The notes: generated from the letters alone by a model not told the origin. A DNA stretch of 64,000 nt from Whalleya microplaca (GCA_022497155.1 MU385726.1:496001-560000), one strand, 5' to 3'. Positions 48,150 through 60,900 are shown, numbered from the stretch's first letter. Numbers and translations are program-made.

Positions 48150-49658
48150 ATGACGACCACAGCGCCCACGAACCGGGCCCCATCGCCCTCACCATCGCAA
48201 GTTCCTTTGCCTGCCTCACCCGTCTACTCTTATGCATCCACCGCCAACCAACTCTCATCATACAGCTTACCGCTCCCTCCTCCGCCACGCCCCGCACACA
48301 CCATACTAACCAAGCTTGACCTCGAGAACTCACAACAAGCATACTCCGACCTCCTGGCCACCGCGAAATCCTACCGACTCGCCCTCGCCTCCCTCTCCAC
48401 CGCAGCATCCGCCTTCGGCTCCGCCCTCGAGGCCTGTGCACGCTTAAAGGAGTCGAGAGCCGATGCGTTGGGCCCCGGGCCGGGCGGGACGGCCCTTAAC
48501 ATGACGAACAGCTTCACGATGCCGGCGGGGTCGTGCACGGCAGATCTCCTGATGAGCGCAAGCGGCGTGCACCAGCTGATCGCGAACCACCAGCAGATCC
48601 TGTCGGAGACGGTGTACCGCTCGTTCGAGGTGCCGCTGCTGCACGAGGTGGACAAGTGGCGGCGGGACATGGAGGACGCGGAGGCGGCGTACGCGCACGA
48701 GGTCGGGTTCCGCAGCCGCGAGATCCGGCGCCTCGAGAAGGAAGGGCTGAAGCTGCACAAGCAGCGCAGGCGCGACGTCGCCAAGTTCCGCGAGCACCTC
48801 GTCGACCTCACGGGCAAGCTCGACGGCCTGACCACGCTGCACGCGGACCACGCCAGGAACATGCTCCGCGAGAGCCAGGACACGAGCGAGAAGATCCTCG
48901 ACGCCAGCTGCTCGCTCGTGCGCGCCGAGGTCGACATCTTCGAGGGCCTGGCGCGCAAGGGCTGGAGCGGCGGCGGCCTCGACGAGCTGCTCGAGAAGGG
49001 CCGCGACCTGTTCGCCAGCGAAGAGGACGCCGTCGGCACCGTCGCCGCGGTCGTGGGCGCCGGCGGCGCGGGATCGGCGGATGGCGGGGGAGGGGGCGGG
49101 GCGAAGCTGTTTAGTATACTGCCGCCCAAGAGCATCCTGGCGGACTCGGCCTCGGAGGCGAGCGGGCAGCGCCCGCACGGGCGCGCCGACAGCCTGCTCG
49201 TCGAGGACGACCGGTACCAGAGCCTGGCGGGGGCGGTGGACAGCAGGGATCGAGAGGCGGATCGGGCAGGCGCGGACACCGAGAGCATATTCTCCGAGTT
49301 CAACCAGCAGCAGCAGGGCCGCGGCGTGCGGCCCTTCAGTCCGCAGCCCGTCCGCCGACACCCCACGGACGTCATCATGGATCCGGAGTCGCTGCTCCAC
49401 GGCGACACGGACAACGATGATGACGAAGACGACGACGACGACGAGGATACGGTCCAAGGCGCGCGGCAGGGGTTGGGGCTCGACGAGGATGAGGTCGATG
49501 AGGAGACCGTGTCGCCGTGGAAGGACGAGGGACTGCGTCTGCGGAAAGCGAGCGAGAGTGCACCCGCCACGGCGCTCCCAAAATCAATCGATGGGACCTC
49601 GACTCCTACGGAGAGGGAGCTCAGATGGAGCGTCGCGGCAGACGAGACGGGGCGGTGA
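48150..49658 (+). CDS. IVY1: Ivy1-like phospholipid-binding protein (BAR-like)
   Basis: Vacuolar-membrane phospholipid-binding protein family; yeast Ivy1 binds Ypt7 and Vps33 and has an inverse-BAR-like core. A single exon of 502 aa. Residues 1-50 are a Ser/Pro-rich disordered N-terminus. About 55-275 form a long helical/coiled-coil core (LTKLDLENSQQAYSDLL, LIANHQQILSETVYRSFEVPLL, then basic KLHKQRRRDVAKFREHL and ADHARNMLRESQDTSEKIL), the recognisable family region. Gly-rich (about 305-320) and strongly acidic runs (DNDDDEDDDDDED at about 418-430) follow in a disordered tail. Codon use is very G+C-rich compared with the neighbours. No signal peptide or membrane span. The assignment rests on the core pattern. 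Confidence 0.78.
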   Translation: MTTTAPTNRAPSPSPSQVPLPASPVYSYASTANQLSSYSLPLPPPPRPAHTILTKLDLENSQQAYSDLLATAKSYRLALASLSTAASAFGSALEACARLKESRADALGPGPGGTALNMTNSFTMPAGSCTADLLMSASGVHQLIANHQQILSETVYRSFEVPLLHEVDKWRRDMEDAEAAYAHEVGFRSREIRRLEKEGLKLHKQRRRDVAKFREHLVDLTGKLDGLTTLHADHARNMLRESQDTSEKILDASCSLVRAEVDIFEGLARKGWSGGGLDELLEKGRDLFASEEDAVGTVAAVVGAGGAGSADGGGGGGAKLFSILPPKSILADSASEASGQRPHGRADSLLVEDDRYQSLAGAVDSRDREADRAGADTESIFSEFNQQQQGRGVRPFSPQPVRRHPTDVIMDPESLLHGDTDNDDDEDDDDDEDTVQGARQGLGLDEDEVDEETVSPWKDEGLRLRKASESAPATALPKSIDGTSTPTERELRWSVAADETGR

Positions 49659-49968
49659 TGCATGCATGCATCAGCACATCCCATGATCAATTACTAGAAT
49701 TATTATAATTAAGACACTGTACTACTACGTACATATGATAGACGAATGAACAGACTGAGACGCATATATGGTATGGCGCTATTCATGAACCCAATTTTCC
49801 TTCTTAAATCCCTTGTATTGCTATAGTGCTGGCTTGAGATATCTAGAATCGCAAGATCTATATGATGACTACAGAATGTCGGTCGGCATGAAAGGGGGTG
49901 AGCAGTTACTACGGGACGAGATCTATATGAGCAGCAATTGAGCGACGAATATCACAGCTCAGTGCCAA
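49659..49968. other. Intergenic
   Basis: 310 bp of A+T-rich sequence between IVY1 and the tRNA gene; nothing recognised. Confidence 0.5.
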
Positions 49969-50039
49969 GCATCAGTGGTTTAGTGGTAAAATCCATCGTT
50001 GCCATCGATGGGCCCCGCGTTCGATTCGCGGCTGATGCA
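49969..50039 (+). tRNA. tG(GCC): tRNA-Gly (anticodon GCC)
   Basis: A 71-nt cloverleaf without intron. The acceptor stem GCATCAG pairs fully with CTGATGC, followed by the discriminator A. The D-loop carries AGTGGTA (A box). The anticodon stem CATCG/CGATG encloses loop TTGCCAT with GCC at 50001-50003. The T arm CCGCG-TTCGATT-CGCGG gives the B box. It lies at the border of an A+T-rich, gene-free block. Confidence 0.97.
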
Positions 50040-51404
50040 TCTGGAAAATTAAATTTTTGCAGATGTCCCAAGTTACCTAACGTTTTATATTTTTGCTTCT
50101 TATTTTATGTTTAATAGATCTTAGCTTGGTGTTAAAGGCATTATATAGTTACGCATTAACTGAAACGAGTCTTTTTATCCCGTAATAGTCAAGTTCACAG
50201 TATTAGTTATAAGTGACAAAAGATCAAGTTATTGTAGTAGTACGGTTAGGTACTTCAATTGTACATACGCTTATCATACACATCGGAATGAGCACTTTAC
50301 CCGAGAGCATCTTCTCTCGAGATAACGTCTTCTTTAAGTAGCGACACACGTACATATGTATTATATATATATCTTAGCTTTTATTTATAAGGATACTTCA
50401 TTGTCTCGGAACACTATAACCTTAAGAAATATTGCAAAGAGCTAAATCGGTAGACTTAAGCCTAAGGTAGCGCCCCATCCACGTCCTATAGTTCTCTTAA
50501 TGCGAGTAATTAACCTAGTGTTATTTATGATTAATGATGAAGACTCTATATGTGTGTAGTTATACTAATTATGCACCAGACCATACGAGGCTAACCATAA
50601 ATATAGCCTCTAGTATCGGTTGAATTGCCAGCATCATATATCATTGAAGCCGTTTGCTCTCTTTAACAGGTCACTCAAGCGAGACACACACTCATTTATT
50701 AGTTCTCCATCTTGACAACTACCAATACACTCCTTTACAATTACTCTCTTTTCTATATCGACATCAACAGTTAGAGATTATGAATCTCTAATCTCGGAAA
50801 AGAAATCATGTCGCCCACTTGTCATAGTAAGATAAGATAAACCTGTGGCCATCTAAGATTGAACTTTGCTATTCAATTAGCATAGTCAACTTAGGTGAGA
50901 GAAACAGTCAAAGTAGTATCTTAGAGTCTTAGTCGTTGGCCGTTGTCTTACACTGCTAATGCCATGCAGCATATCTGCATAGAATCATGTTATCTTGTCA
51001 ATCTGAACTCCGGCATATGGTACGGTTCTTTACAAGACCTAGAACCTTCTCTTCTCGCCTGTTTAACAACTATCCCCTCTATATGAGCCTCAACAGCAGT
51101 CGTCTTAAGACTAAACTAGAGTTGTCTATCAGAATATAGTGTTTTCTATCGTCTGTAGACATAAACGAGAGTAACTCGCCAAACTATGCATTGCCTAAAA
51201 AACAATTACATTCCACTACGTTGTTAGTCCTGTTATCGATGCATATATAAAGACGGCGAGAAGTAGTCACAAAAGGAATAGTTCAAGATCTCAACCACAC
51301 ACTCTTCACCAACACACAAAGAACTTACTACTTAACACTTACTACTCAATCATCAAGCTCATTGTCAGCTTACTTATCCACTAGCTCTTTTTCACCAAGC
51401 AAAA
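50040..51404. other. 1.4-kb A+T-rich gene-free block
   Basis: TpA-rich sequence with frequent stop codons in all frames; no open frame, intact repeat or terminal inverted repeat was seen. It could be a degenerate, RIP-mutated repeat inserted beside the tRNA gene (inference). The last 130 bp (CACACACTCTTCACCAACACAC and following) look like a normal promoter/leader for the gene at 51405. Confidence 0.5.
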
Positions 51405-51974
51405 ATGTTCAACTGCTTTAAGCCGTCGAGCGGCAGCCGCTACGACCCGATCAACTACCAGCTTCGCACCGTTTCCGGCAAGGAAAAACGGGAGCAAATT
51501 CGCCAGCCAGTAGTATCGCAGGTCTTCGCCATAGGTTACGGTTCTCCCCTAGGAGAGGACTGGAACCGATGGTCTCTGGGCTTTCAATTCGACAGCAACA
51601 TGTACATCCTGCTAGAGATCGTTCCCAAGACCGAGGGCAGCAAGCAGACGAAGCTTGTCGCTACGATGTGCGGCGGCGACATCTTCGCCGTCCACAACCG
51701 TGTGGCGCCGCTCTTCATCGCATCGAAGGGCCCCACGGTTGGCGAGTACTTCGACCTCCTTCTTGAGCACGGACGCGATAAGTACGAGCTTGCGGACTCG
51801 GGCGCCGGAATGGCCAAGTGGGTGGCGGACGCGGTCGAGCTGTTCTACAAGCAGCGATACCTCGCCTCGAAGGAGCAGGTTCAGGAGGTCCTCGCCGATA
51901 TCGAGAAGCAGTGGCTGGAACACCGACCAACGGGGAAGCGATCCGCTTTAGTTGCTGGACGATATCTCGAGTAG
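51405..51974 (+). CDS. Hypothetical protein, DUF7770-like
   Basis: A single exon of 189 aa, function unknown. The pattern recalls the fungal DUF7770 family: SQVFAIGYGSPLGEDWNRWSLGFQF near the start (substrate-free beta-rich domain), then GPTVGEYFDLLLEHGRDKYELADSGAGMAKWVADAVELF in the second half, where that family has VGD..., RY and G.GCR.W blocks. The family assignment is from memory and tentative. No signal peptide, membrane helix or cysteine pattern, so not a typical secreted effector. The gene is G+C-rich (about as the housekeeping genes) yet sits alone in A+T-rich DNA, flanked by more than 1.3 kb and 0.9 kb without genes. The leader is A/C-rich, as in expressed fungal genes. Confidence 0.72.
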   Translation: MFNCFKPSSGSRYDPINYQLRTVSGKEKREQIRQPVVSQVFAIGYGSPLGEDWNRWSLGFQFDSNMYILLEIVPKTEGSKQTKLVATMCGGDIFAVHNRVAPLFIASKGPTVGEYFDLLLEHGRDKYELADSGAGMAKWVADAVELFYKQRYLASKEQVQEVLADIEKQWLEHRPTGKRSALVAGRYLE

Positions 51975-52861
51975 ATGAAGAAAACATCCGGTAAGTGATT
52001 CCAAAACTTTTTAAAATGATATGTCATCAAACTATCTCCTTCCTGCTTCATACGGGAGGCAAGCGTTTTGGGAGTAATGGTCATACAGACCAAGGGGTTA
52101 GAATAGATAGTCATAAATAGACACAAAGTAAACCCAACAATTGTCCAATTCTGTAGTTCTTTTCAAGATAACTTAAGTTCTTTAGTAACATATTCATCCA
52201 ACAGACTCTTTGTTCTGGCATATAGTTATAATGCATTTGTTCTAACACAAAGACTAAGTCTACATTCTTTTCCTTTGCAGATAACCCATGAGCCCTAAGC
52301 AAGAGATGGTGGGGGGACGTTGAAGACCAGACGTTAAATGTATTCGGTGCTATATTCTAGGCCCGAAAGGAGTTACCCAGGAGACTAGTGCAGGGTCATA
52401 GATGCTTACATTGGGGCAGGATCCTCCATAAATATTCTGATACCAAGGAATAAAAGGCAAATCACAGTCAAGGTAGACATTACGCTTGACATAGACTCAT
52501 TCCTCATACTAAGAACAAATCAACATCATGCCATGACGGACAGTCATTGCATACAGGCTACAGCTTCGAGCTGGGCGTTGAGAAGATAGGTAAATTTATC
52601 TCGAAGAACTGTGAGGCTTTCTACTATATCCTACGGTAGCTTATTAGATACACATACAGCAAAGTGATGACTGTTTTTTTTGTCTGTTCTCTCGCCTGTT
52701 CTTTGATACGCAGTTCTTTGATACGGATCCTCCATGGACGGTATGCACTCAAAGTGGGCAAGACGGACATAATTCAGAACTCCGAAATCAATTTATGCTT
52801 GTTTATGATGGCTTATAGGGGCCTATCTACCATCATGTAAAGGTATCTATTTACCCCTTTA
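51975..52861. other. Intergenic, 3' side of LeuRS
   Basis: 887 bp; no gene supported. Confidence 0.5.
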
Positions 52862-55800
52862 TCAATTCTCAAAATAGAACGTTGGGTTGCTCGGCAGAGC
52901 ACATGCGGCCGTCGGCAGCATCGAATCCAGTACGTCTGCACCACCACTCTTCCCATCCTCATCCACTGCTAGCACGACGACCTTTTCCAACTTGGGCAGG
53001 ACTTGGCGCAGGATGGGATCCATCTCCTTAAGAATAGCCAGCTCGTTGAACGATAACTTCTTGTCTAGGACGACACTGCTTGGTTCGCCTGCATTAATCC
53101 TGCGCTTCAGCTCCACCACGAACGACATCGCCTTTTTGGCGTGCTTCTGGTCGATACTTTGACTGATAGCTTTCATATCCAACGTAGTACAATCTCCCGT
53201 CTTCTCAATTTCCTCGTGCACCAGGTCCAGACATTTGCTTTGCCACTCTGGAAGGGTCGTAGTACAGAAAATGCTCATCTGGAATGGTTTTCTAGGATCG
53301 AAGGGTGTATTCTTCCCTTTCGCCAGCTTCTTCTCCTGAGAGGCCTGGGCCGAAGTGACATTTGATATGGTCGCTCTGATGTAGTTGAGTGTTGCTGTCA
53401 ATCCTGTATCAATCTTACTCGACTCAGGGAAAGGAGCAGTGTTGACTGTGGTTGAGTTCTCCAGTATCTCCTGCCAGACGTAGTCAGCCCAGTGAGGCGC
53501 TATGGGAGCAAGCAGGAGACTTTGAAACTCTGCGTATTCGCGGATTAGATCGTGGTGCATGCCGCACCGAGCCGCTCTCGTAACTTCTCGGTAGAAATCA
53601 CGAGCCGTGGTAAAGTCGTAGAATCCGAAGCGCAAGGCTCCCTTGAAAAGGAATCTGATGTATTGCATTAATTAGAATGTCATCCTTATATGTGTTCGGT
53701 CGAAAGTGAACTTACCCATCGTAAGACTTTCTAGCCTCGTTGGCAAGCTGTCGTAGCTCATTCTGGAAAAGCTTATCCCAGATATTGAAGTCTCCCTTGC
53801 GCTGGACAGTATCCAGGTTCTTTCCTGGGTAATCATCACGCATTTTCGCATATTCTTCGGCAGAGTCTATGAGTTTGGGCTCCTGGATTACTTCCTCAAG
53901 CCACTTCTTTAACTCGTAGAGCTTGAGAATTGTCTTATTCGCAACGGCCTCCTCAAAATTAGCATCCTCGATCGAATCTCCTGCATCCGCGATCGCAATC
54001 CTAGACGCATCAGCACCAAACTTCTCCACCGTTTCACGCAGCGTGAGGAAGTTCCCTGTGCTCTTTGCCATCTTGTCTCCGTTCAGGAGTAAGTGGCCAT
54101 TTGGTCGAATACCCCTTGGCCAGTACTCTTCGGGCCATATAGCCGCGTGGATATAGAGGAAGAAGATCAGGTGGTTTTGCATCAGGTCTTTACCGGAAAC
54201 TCTGAGATCAAGCGGGTACCAATAAGTGAACTCTCTGCGCATAGCGCGAAGAGTGTCGAGTTCGATATCAGTGTCAACCTCGTCTACCCGGGCAAACACA
54301 TAATCCCAGACCTATCCCAGGTTCAAAGAGTCAGCAGTCACTTCATGTGTGCTATTTTGAGTACTCTCAGCCGCGGCACAGCGTGCATGGCTCCAAAGTC
54401 ATGTATCAGGAGTGAACAGCTCCTAAATCTAACTGAAAGGAAAAATAAAAGATTCTGTTTGCTCACCTCATCAGTCATCTGCTGTACTGATATGTTGCCT
54501 ATCCCTTGTTCCTTTCCGTAGATATCCATGTGCAAGTAATGCGCGATAGTATAGTAAGCAGGGTATATGGTGCTGTCGCTCAACGATTCAACGATGAAAG
54601 ATTGGTCCCAAGGCAACTTGGAGCCGAGGCCATACGATCGCGCGCAAGCCCACTGCCCGAGCCAGCCAAGAGTATTCTCAAACTGGTTCTTTGCCTCGGT
54701 CGAGAAGGTGTTGAGGTTGCCGCTATCGAGATGTTCAATCACGTTCTTACACCATTCACCATCGCCCCCGTTCTCTTCTGTGCCATAGTTGAGGTACCAT
54801 TGATCAAGATGCGCGGCCACACATTCATCTTTAGATCGGCTAATAACCATGCCATCGGGTTCAGCGTAATTGAATGCCAGTCCCGACTTAATCAAGTCAT
54901 CCTTGATAAGGGGTCTAGCTTGCTGAACTGGTTTTTTGGCAAATGTTCCAATAAACATAATGCCCCTATAGAATTCTTCCTTGCACGCAATCTCTTCAAA
55001 CTCGGTGAGCTTGGGGTCTTTTGGAGATTTGATATTGTTCCTTTTCACTAGGGCAGGTCCTGGCAAGGTGCCATAAGCCGGCGTATTAAATGCGGAAAAG
55101 GCGCATCGAACGAGCCATTTCTCCTTAATTCCATGATAGTCAGGTTTGTTGGCTAAGTCAATCATATGGGCGTAGTGACTTGGGCTGTTTGCTGGGATTG
55201 ATGAGACGATGCCGGTTCCTTCAACTTCCTTGATCGTTTCCATGGGAAGAACACGGACTCCCTCGTCCCTACGATATGAAAGCGGCGCATCGACATGCGT
55301 GCCGAGGATCTCCTTTCCACTGACTTTGGTAACAGCCTCGGGAATTTTTCCCCACTCTGGAAATATACCTTGGAAGGCCATGTTACGTGCTGCATGGTTG
55401 GAGATAACGATATACTCGTCTCCAGATGTGTGGAATATACCGTACGTGATACTCGGCCCCACAAAGCAGCCGTTCACGCCGTATATCGTCTCCGGTCGAA
55501 GAGTGGCGGCTATGAAGTAAACCTTGGCGTTGGGAGGTAAATCTTGGACAGGAGGCTTTGCAAGCTCGCTCCATTTCCGAACTTTTATCTTGACGGCAGT
55601 ATATTCTTGCACAGTGATCCCTTCCCCTTCGCTACGGTCATGATCTAGGCATGGCTGCTGATCGAGGGGCGAATACACGGTATATCGCTTGCCGAACTTG
55701 ATCTTCCCTAGCTCCTTCAATTTATTCATCTGCCAGCGCACAAAGGAGTCATAGTAAGGGTTGGCATCTGTGGTTACGAATGAGCGGCGCCAGTCGACGC

Positions 55801-56559
55801 GTAAGCCAAAACTCGCCAGATCCTGCATTCCTGCCTCCGGGAACACATTAACCCAATGATACGGATCGGCAAATCGATGTATATCTTCTTTTGAGATTCC
55901 TAGGCTGAGCATTATCTGAAATTGATATTTCGCTTTGCCCGACTTTGCAGCAGTCTTGCTCTTGCTCGATTTGAATTTTGTGACATCGGTGGCGTTTGAA
56001 GCTGCCGCTGTTGTGTCTTGAGGAGTCTCGATGTCAGAGTGGGTCGGGATATCCTCGATGTAGCGCTCAAAGTTCTGGCCGAACATTTCGATCTCTCGGA
56101 CGAGCTTGTCAGCGCAAGCCTTGATGGCCATCCCGGTGCAGTGGAATCCAAGAGGCAGCAGCACACGCTTGCCCTGCATTCTCAAGTAGCCCGCCGCGAA
56201 TTCGGCCTTGGAAATGGTGAAGCCATGCCCAACATGCAGGGTGCCATTCATATAAGGATATGCCATGGTGGCAAAGAACTTGGGATAGCGGGTGCGTAGC
56301 TCCTGTGGCGAGATCGAATCAATCGGGATATCCACGGAGGATGGGGCAGCTGTCTCGAAGACATGGTTGTTTGCCCATATTTCCTGGTATTTCTTCTCGA
56401 TCTCAACGAGGACGTCGCGTTTATCCGTCTAGCAGCGGCGAAGGAAAGCGAAAGTAAGCACATACTCCAATATCTACTGAGGCTCATACATACATTTTCG
56501 ATCTTCAACGTCTTTTGTTGGTGCGAGTCATCGCCACTTTTGATGGAGATGGTTTCCAT
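52862..56559 (-). CDS. CDC60: Leucyl-tRNA synthetase, cytosolic
   Basis: Class Ia synthetase of the archaeal/eukaryotic cytosolic type, charging tRNA-Leu and, in yeast, also sensing leucine for TORC1. Four exons: 56559-56494, 56428-54467, 54311-53716 and 53654-52862; introns 56429-56493 (65 nt), 54312-54466 (155 nt) and 53655-53715 (61 nt). The product is 1138 aa, slightly longer than yeast Cdc60. Rossmann motif HVGH at 87-90 (PYMNGTLHVGHGF); CP1 editing domain in the middle with LRPETIYGVNGCF and the GTHVDAPLSYRRDEG region; GWLGQWACARSYGLGSKLPW; KMSKS loop as KMAKS at 756-760; then the anticodon-binding and C-terminal tRNA-binding region. The C-terminus PTFYFEN is usual. No mitochondrial presequence. 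Confidence 0.96.
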
Positions 56560-57944
56560 GACGGGCAGTCGTTCAGAGTGAAAGAAAATAGGATCGCAGG
56601 GTACGAGTCGTAACTCGGGAGGGAAAGATACCTTGAAGAGATTTTCCTAAGAAGAATGGATGGAGCTGGAAGGCAAAGAAGTCATGGTATGGAGGGGCAG
56701 TAAAATGAAGCAAACACAATTTTGTCTTTGTCAAAATGTTCGGATGAATATAGGAATATGTACTTCTAGTTCAAGTCCAACACCGGGCATATACTCATCA
56801 TAATACTCAGAGAATATACTATGCCATATGCCGTCATTATACCACAGGCCTCATTTGTTATGCTTAAGTCCTACGCGGTACTTCTCGGGGTCGTTAGCTC
56901 TACAGCCAAATTAGGTACTTATCAACTCGAACTAATGAAATTCCCAACAAAATGTGTACCTATTGCGAATATGCCGGTTAGGCAAAGGAGGATGCGGTTG
57001 GATAGGAGACCTTTGTTTCATCTGAGGTTGGCCAATCGTAGGATTGATATAGTTTCAGTTAGCGTTGTAGTCATATGTGCTATTCGGCACCATCAACAAC
57101 CATATCCCTCTAACCTACGCAGATAATACTTTACCAGGACATGCAGTATACATTTCTGTTTTTCTCAGGTCAACCCTTTTCGTTTGTGCGAGTTATAAAT
57201 AGCTGTTATGTATGCATAGAAGCGAAATAAATTCGGCCTAACACCTAGTAGCTTTGGCATTTCATATGAATGACTTACTCAAACATAAGTAGTGTTCATA
57301 CAGCATAGTTAGGGTTAGAGGTCAGAACCAGTTGTTCCTAGTTCTATTCTAACAAGGGAAGTTAGCATAATCGAACCTACCAGTAATAGGGGCGCGACGG
57401 ATCAGGCCTTCATCTACCAGGGCTACGATCTGGAGCACCTTCGTCAGTTGATCCTATTGAAGTAGCCAGCCTTATAGTCTAGATACCATCATAGGTCTTC
57501 AATATTCCTCCCAAGCGATATTTTGATAACATCAGCATCCGCTACATCAACTCACACCACACCTATGTTTAAACCCTATCTGTCTGAATACTATGTGTCA
57601 GTCAGGAATCATCAAAGCTCTGGCAGTATCAACCACAGGATCTAAACAGTTCCCCAGAACCTACCAACAACTCGCTCAAGTTTTATATAGCAGGAATCCA
57701 AAAGCTTCGAAAGAAACAGCACGCCGCAGATATGGACTAAACACTGTTTGGTATACGCACAAGTCATCGCAACCTACTTCAGGCGTGAGTTTTGCAAATT
57801 CATGGCAACCGGGCACAGACCACTAGCCCAACCAGCCAACCTTTCTCAACCCTAGATCCGTCTCATTTTCATTACAATCCATAGTTTCTTACCAATTTTT
57901 CCGACCCAGCCCGACCAATCATTCACACACTTAAGGCCTAGCCG
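56560..57944. other. 1.4-kb intergenic region
   Basis: LeuRS promoter plus the 3' flank of the ankyrin-CorA gene. Frames of 101 codons (56821-57126) and 77 codons (57593-57826) show no recognisable features. Confidence 0.5.
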
Positions 57945-60900
57945 CTAAGGCCCCCTCCCCCTCGAAAACCCACCGCTCCGCCTCCCCATCTCCAGATCCC
58001 CATCCACATCCCTGGCCCTCCCGCGAGTACTCCGATCGAGGCTCGGGCGAGCCCACGACGCGCCCGGGCTACCGAAGCTGACCCTCCTGTGCCCGGAAGC
58101 GCGGTGTCCCGAGATGGGCGAGAGCCGCGAGGCCGCGGCCGCCGAGGCGTAGTCGTCGCTGCGATCGCGGGCGTGGCGCGGCGAGAAGCGCGCCGAAGGC
58201 CCGCCGGCATGGCCGTCGGTCATCTGCTGGTGCGGGTACGGCGGGACGTCTCGGCTCAGGCGCGGCGACGAGAGGGAGAGCACGGGCGGGCGGACCTCGG
58301 TCTTCTCGTCGTCGTCCTCGCAGCTGTCGTCGTCGTCGGGGTTGTGCCTCGACCGTCGGGGCCCCTGCGTCTTCTTCCTCCCGCTGAGCCGGAGCCACCA
58401 CGGGTGCACGATGCGGAATAGGCCCCGCGCGGCGTCCGTGATGTCGGTGACGGCGAAGGCCATGGCGATCATGGGGATGGAGATGCCGAGGCCGATGCCG
58501 AACATGTACTTGCTCACATACGCAAAGGTGAGCGCGCCGTTCCAGTCCGCGAGGTTAATCGCGAAGACGGCGGCGATGAAGGACATGGGCAGGAAGATGA
58601 TGGTGACGATGGTGAACACCATGATCGTCTGCCCCTGGCGCGCGGCGATAACGGCGTGGTCGCCGGCAAATCGGGCCTCCAGCGCGTTCGAGTGCTTCTG
58701 CTTCAAATCTAGCAGGTCCGTAAGGTTCATATACAGACTCTCGGCCTGATGGTCCATGCGCCAGATGTCCTTCTGGCGGACCTCCAGGCGGCGCCCTTGC
58801 TCGCGCGCGCGCTTGCGGATCTCGGCCACGGCGGCGTCGGCGGCGCGGCGCGGGCCCTCGGCCGCCCGCAGCTCTTCCGTCACCTGGTCCTCGAAGTCGG
58901 ACAGCGCCGCCAGCTGCGAGTCGAGGATCACGGCGATGATGCTCAGCTCGTCGCGGATGTCCTTGATCTCGGCCAGCAGCGACGTCTCGACGCCGATGTC
59001 GAGCAGCGCGTCCGGAAACTGGTTGATGGTGGTCGTGCTGTCGTTTTCGCCGTCGGAGCGCCCGAACGAGGGCAGGCCTGCGGGACGCCCCATGCGCCGG
59101 CGCCGGTGGTGCTGGAGCCATTGCGCTGACTGCGACGACGCTCGGTTGAAGCGCCTAAATAATTGTGACTCCTTGTCCGTCACCAGTCCAATGGAGCTCT
59201 CGAACATATCCAGGAACTGAAAGTCTTGGTTATCGAGTCTATGTCGATCAAACATACCTGAGCAGCGGCTTGTAATAAGCATCGCGAGATCGTAGACTGA
59301 TTGAATTGGTGGCCGTGTCTTTGCGTTCGTTTCCTCGATGATGCCAGCTAAAACGTTCAAGGGGTCTTGTTTAGGTTGATCCCAGCGCTGAGGAAAACAA
59401 GTAATGATAAGATCTATGAAAAGTAAGTCCCCTGTCTACCAGGCTTACGAAGGGAGTCACTTATACACCGTACCTTTTCCAATGATCCAAAGCCATAATT
59501 GGTCGACCATAAATACTTTAGCCTCAACCTTGTGTCTTTTACAGTACCGATATACGACTTGATCCGTATCTCTGGCAGAGGTATCAATCCCATGATAGAA
59601 GAACTGGTCGAGCGTCCTCCGCGGATGCAGAGGGGGCGTATTATTCAAATAAGCATTAACAATTAAGGAGTCGCGCGACGAGATCTCTACCAGGCGTCGG
59701 CCCTCGCGGGCACTTTTGATAGCGCTACTCATCTTACGCCGTCGCTCATCCGTTTCATAGTGCAGGAAAGGCATCTTTATAGGTTAGCGTTATACTAGAC
59801 TATCGAGCAAAGTTGACATACAAATAGAACGATTTTCCCATTCGAAGCCGCGAATTTCGAGGTCTCCCAAGCGAGGGGAGCCGATAACTTGCCATTCGAG
59901 CCACTTGCAGTACTTTCTTGTCTTTGAGGTGGATTGCCTGGCGGCCCTTTAGTTCTCTTGTGCCTTTTAGGATGTCGCTCGGCGATCTGCTCTGATTTGC
60001 TCTTCTTCTTCGTGTCAGACCGAGGTGTGCTGTTCTCAAACTGATCATTAAACTTCTTGGGGGTTGAATCGCCGCCATTTTGGCTTGATTTTGTGCTGGC
60101 TTCCGATGCCTCTTCAGACAACGGTGCAAGGGACTTATCCTCTTTCTTCTCTACGAAGTCGTTCCGAGGCGAAGTAATACGTTGAGAAAATGTTCTCATG
60201 AAATGCGCATGCGCAAACGGCCCTCGATGTTCTTGGTCAAAGCATTTCTCGAGTGCCTTGAACGATTCGATATCTCGGTGACCGGCCTCGATGAAGGACT
60301 TAGCAAGGAGGGTCTAAAATTCAATGAGCAAATGAAAGATAGAGGGGCAGGTGTTTATTTACCTCGACCCAGGCAATCTAAGATGATATGTTAGTGCATG
60401 TATAACAAGATATGGAAGTTTCAATCACATTGTACATTATTGGCAGGAAGATGGATCCATCTAAAGTCTGGCTTATACTTGATATTCTTCGTGAGCGTGG
60501 GAATCTTGGGTTTGTCATTCTCATGGTCCCATCCGTACAGGAGGTCATAAACAGAGTGCTTAGAAACGAGCTGCTTCTTCTCGAATTCACCAAAGTCAAC
60601 AATTGTAGCTTCAAATGCTTCGCATGCCTGCCGCGCGATTGGCGATAAGCAGTCCGCTGCTCGTGCAGGTGACAGTAGGTGCACAATGTCAGAGTGATGC
60701 TTCTCAGCAGCACAGAGCATGGCTGTTCGATCAAAACTGTCCTTGATGGCAAGGTTAACTTCTGGCCTAGCTATTATGAGTCGTACAACGTCTTCAAACC
60801 CGTTAAAGGCGGCCCAATGCAGGGGTGTCATTCCATTGGAAAGCTCAGCATTCACGTTCGCGTCTGCTTGTAACAACAGCTCGACGATAGGCGCATAGCC

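Noticed and set aside
48371..49690. Long open frames antisense to IVY1 (up to 439 codons)
   Set aside because: Shadows caused by the very high G+C and low complexity of the IVY1 coding strand.
58069..59220. Several long overlapping frames within the ankyrin-CorA gene, both strands
   Set aside because: G+C-rich shadows; the sense frame carries the CorA helices.
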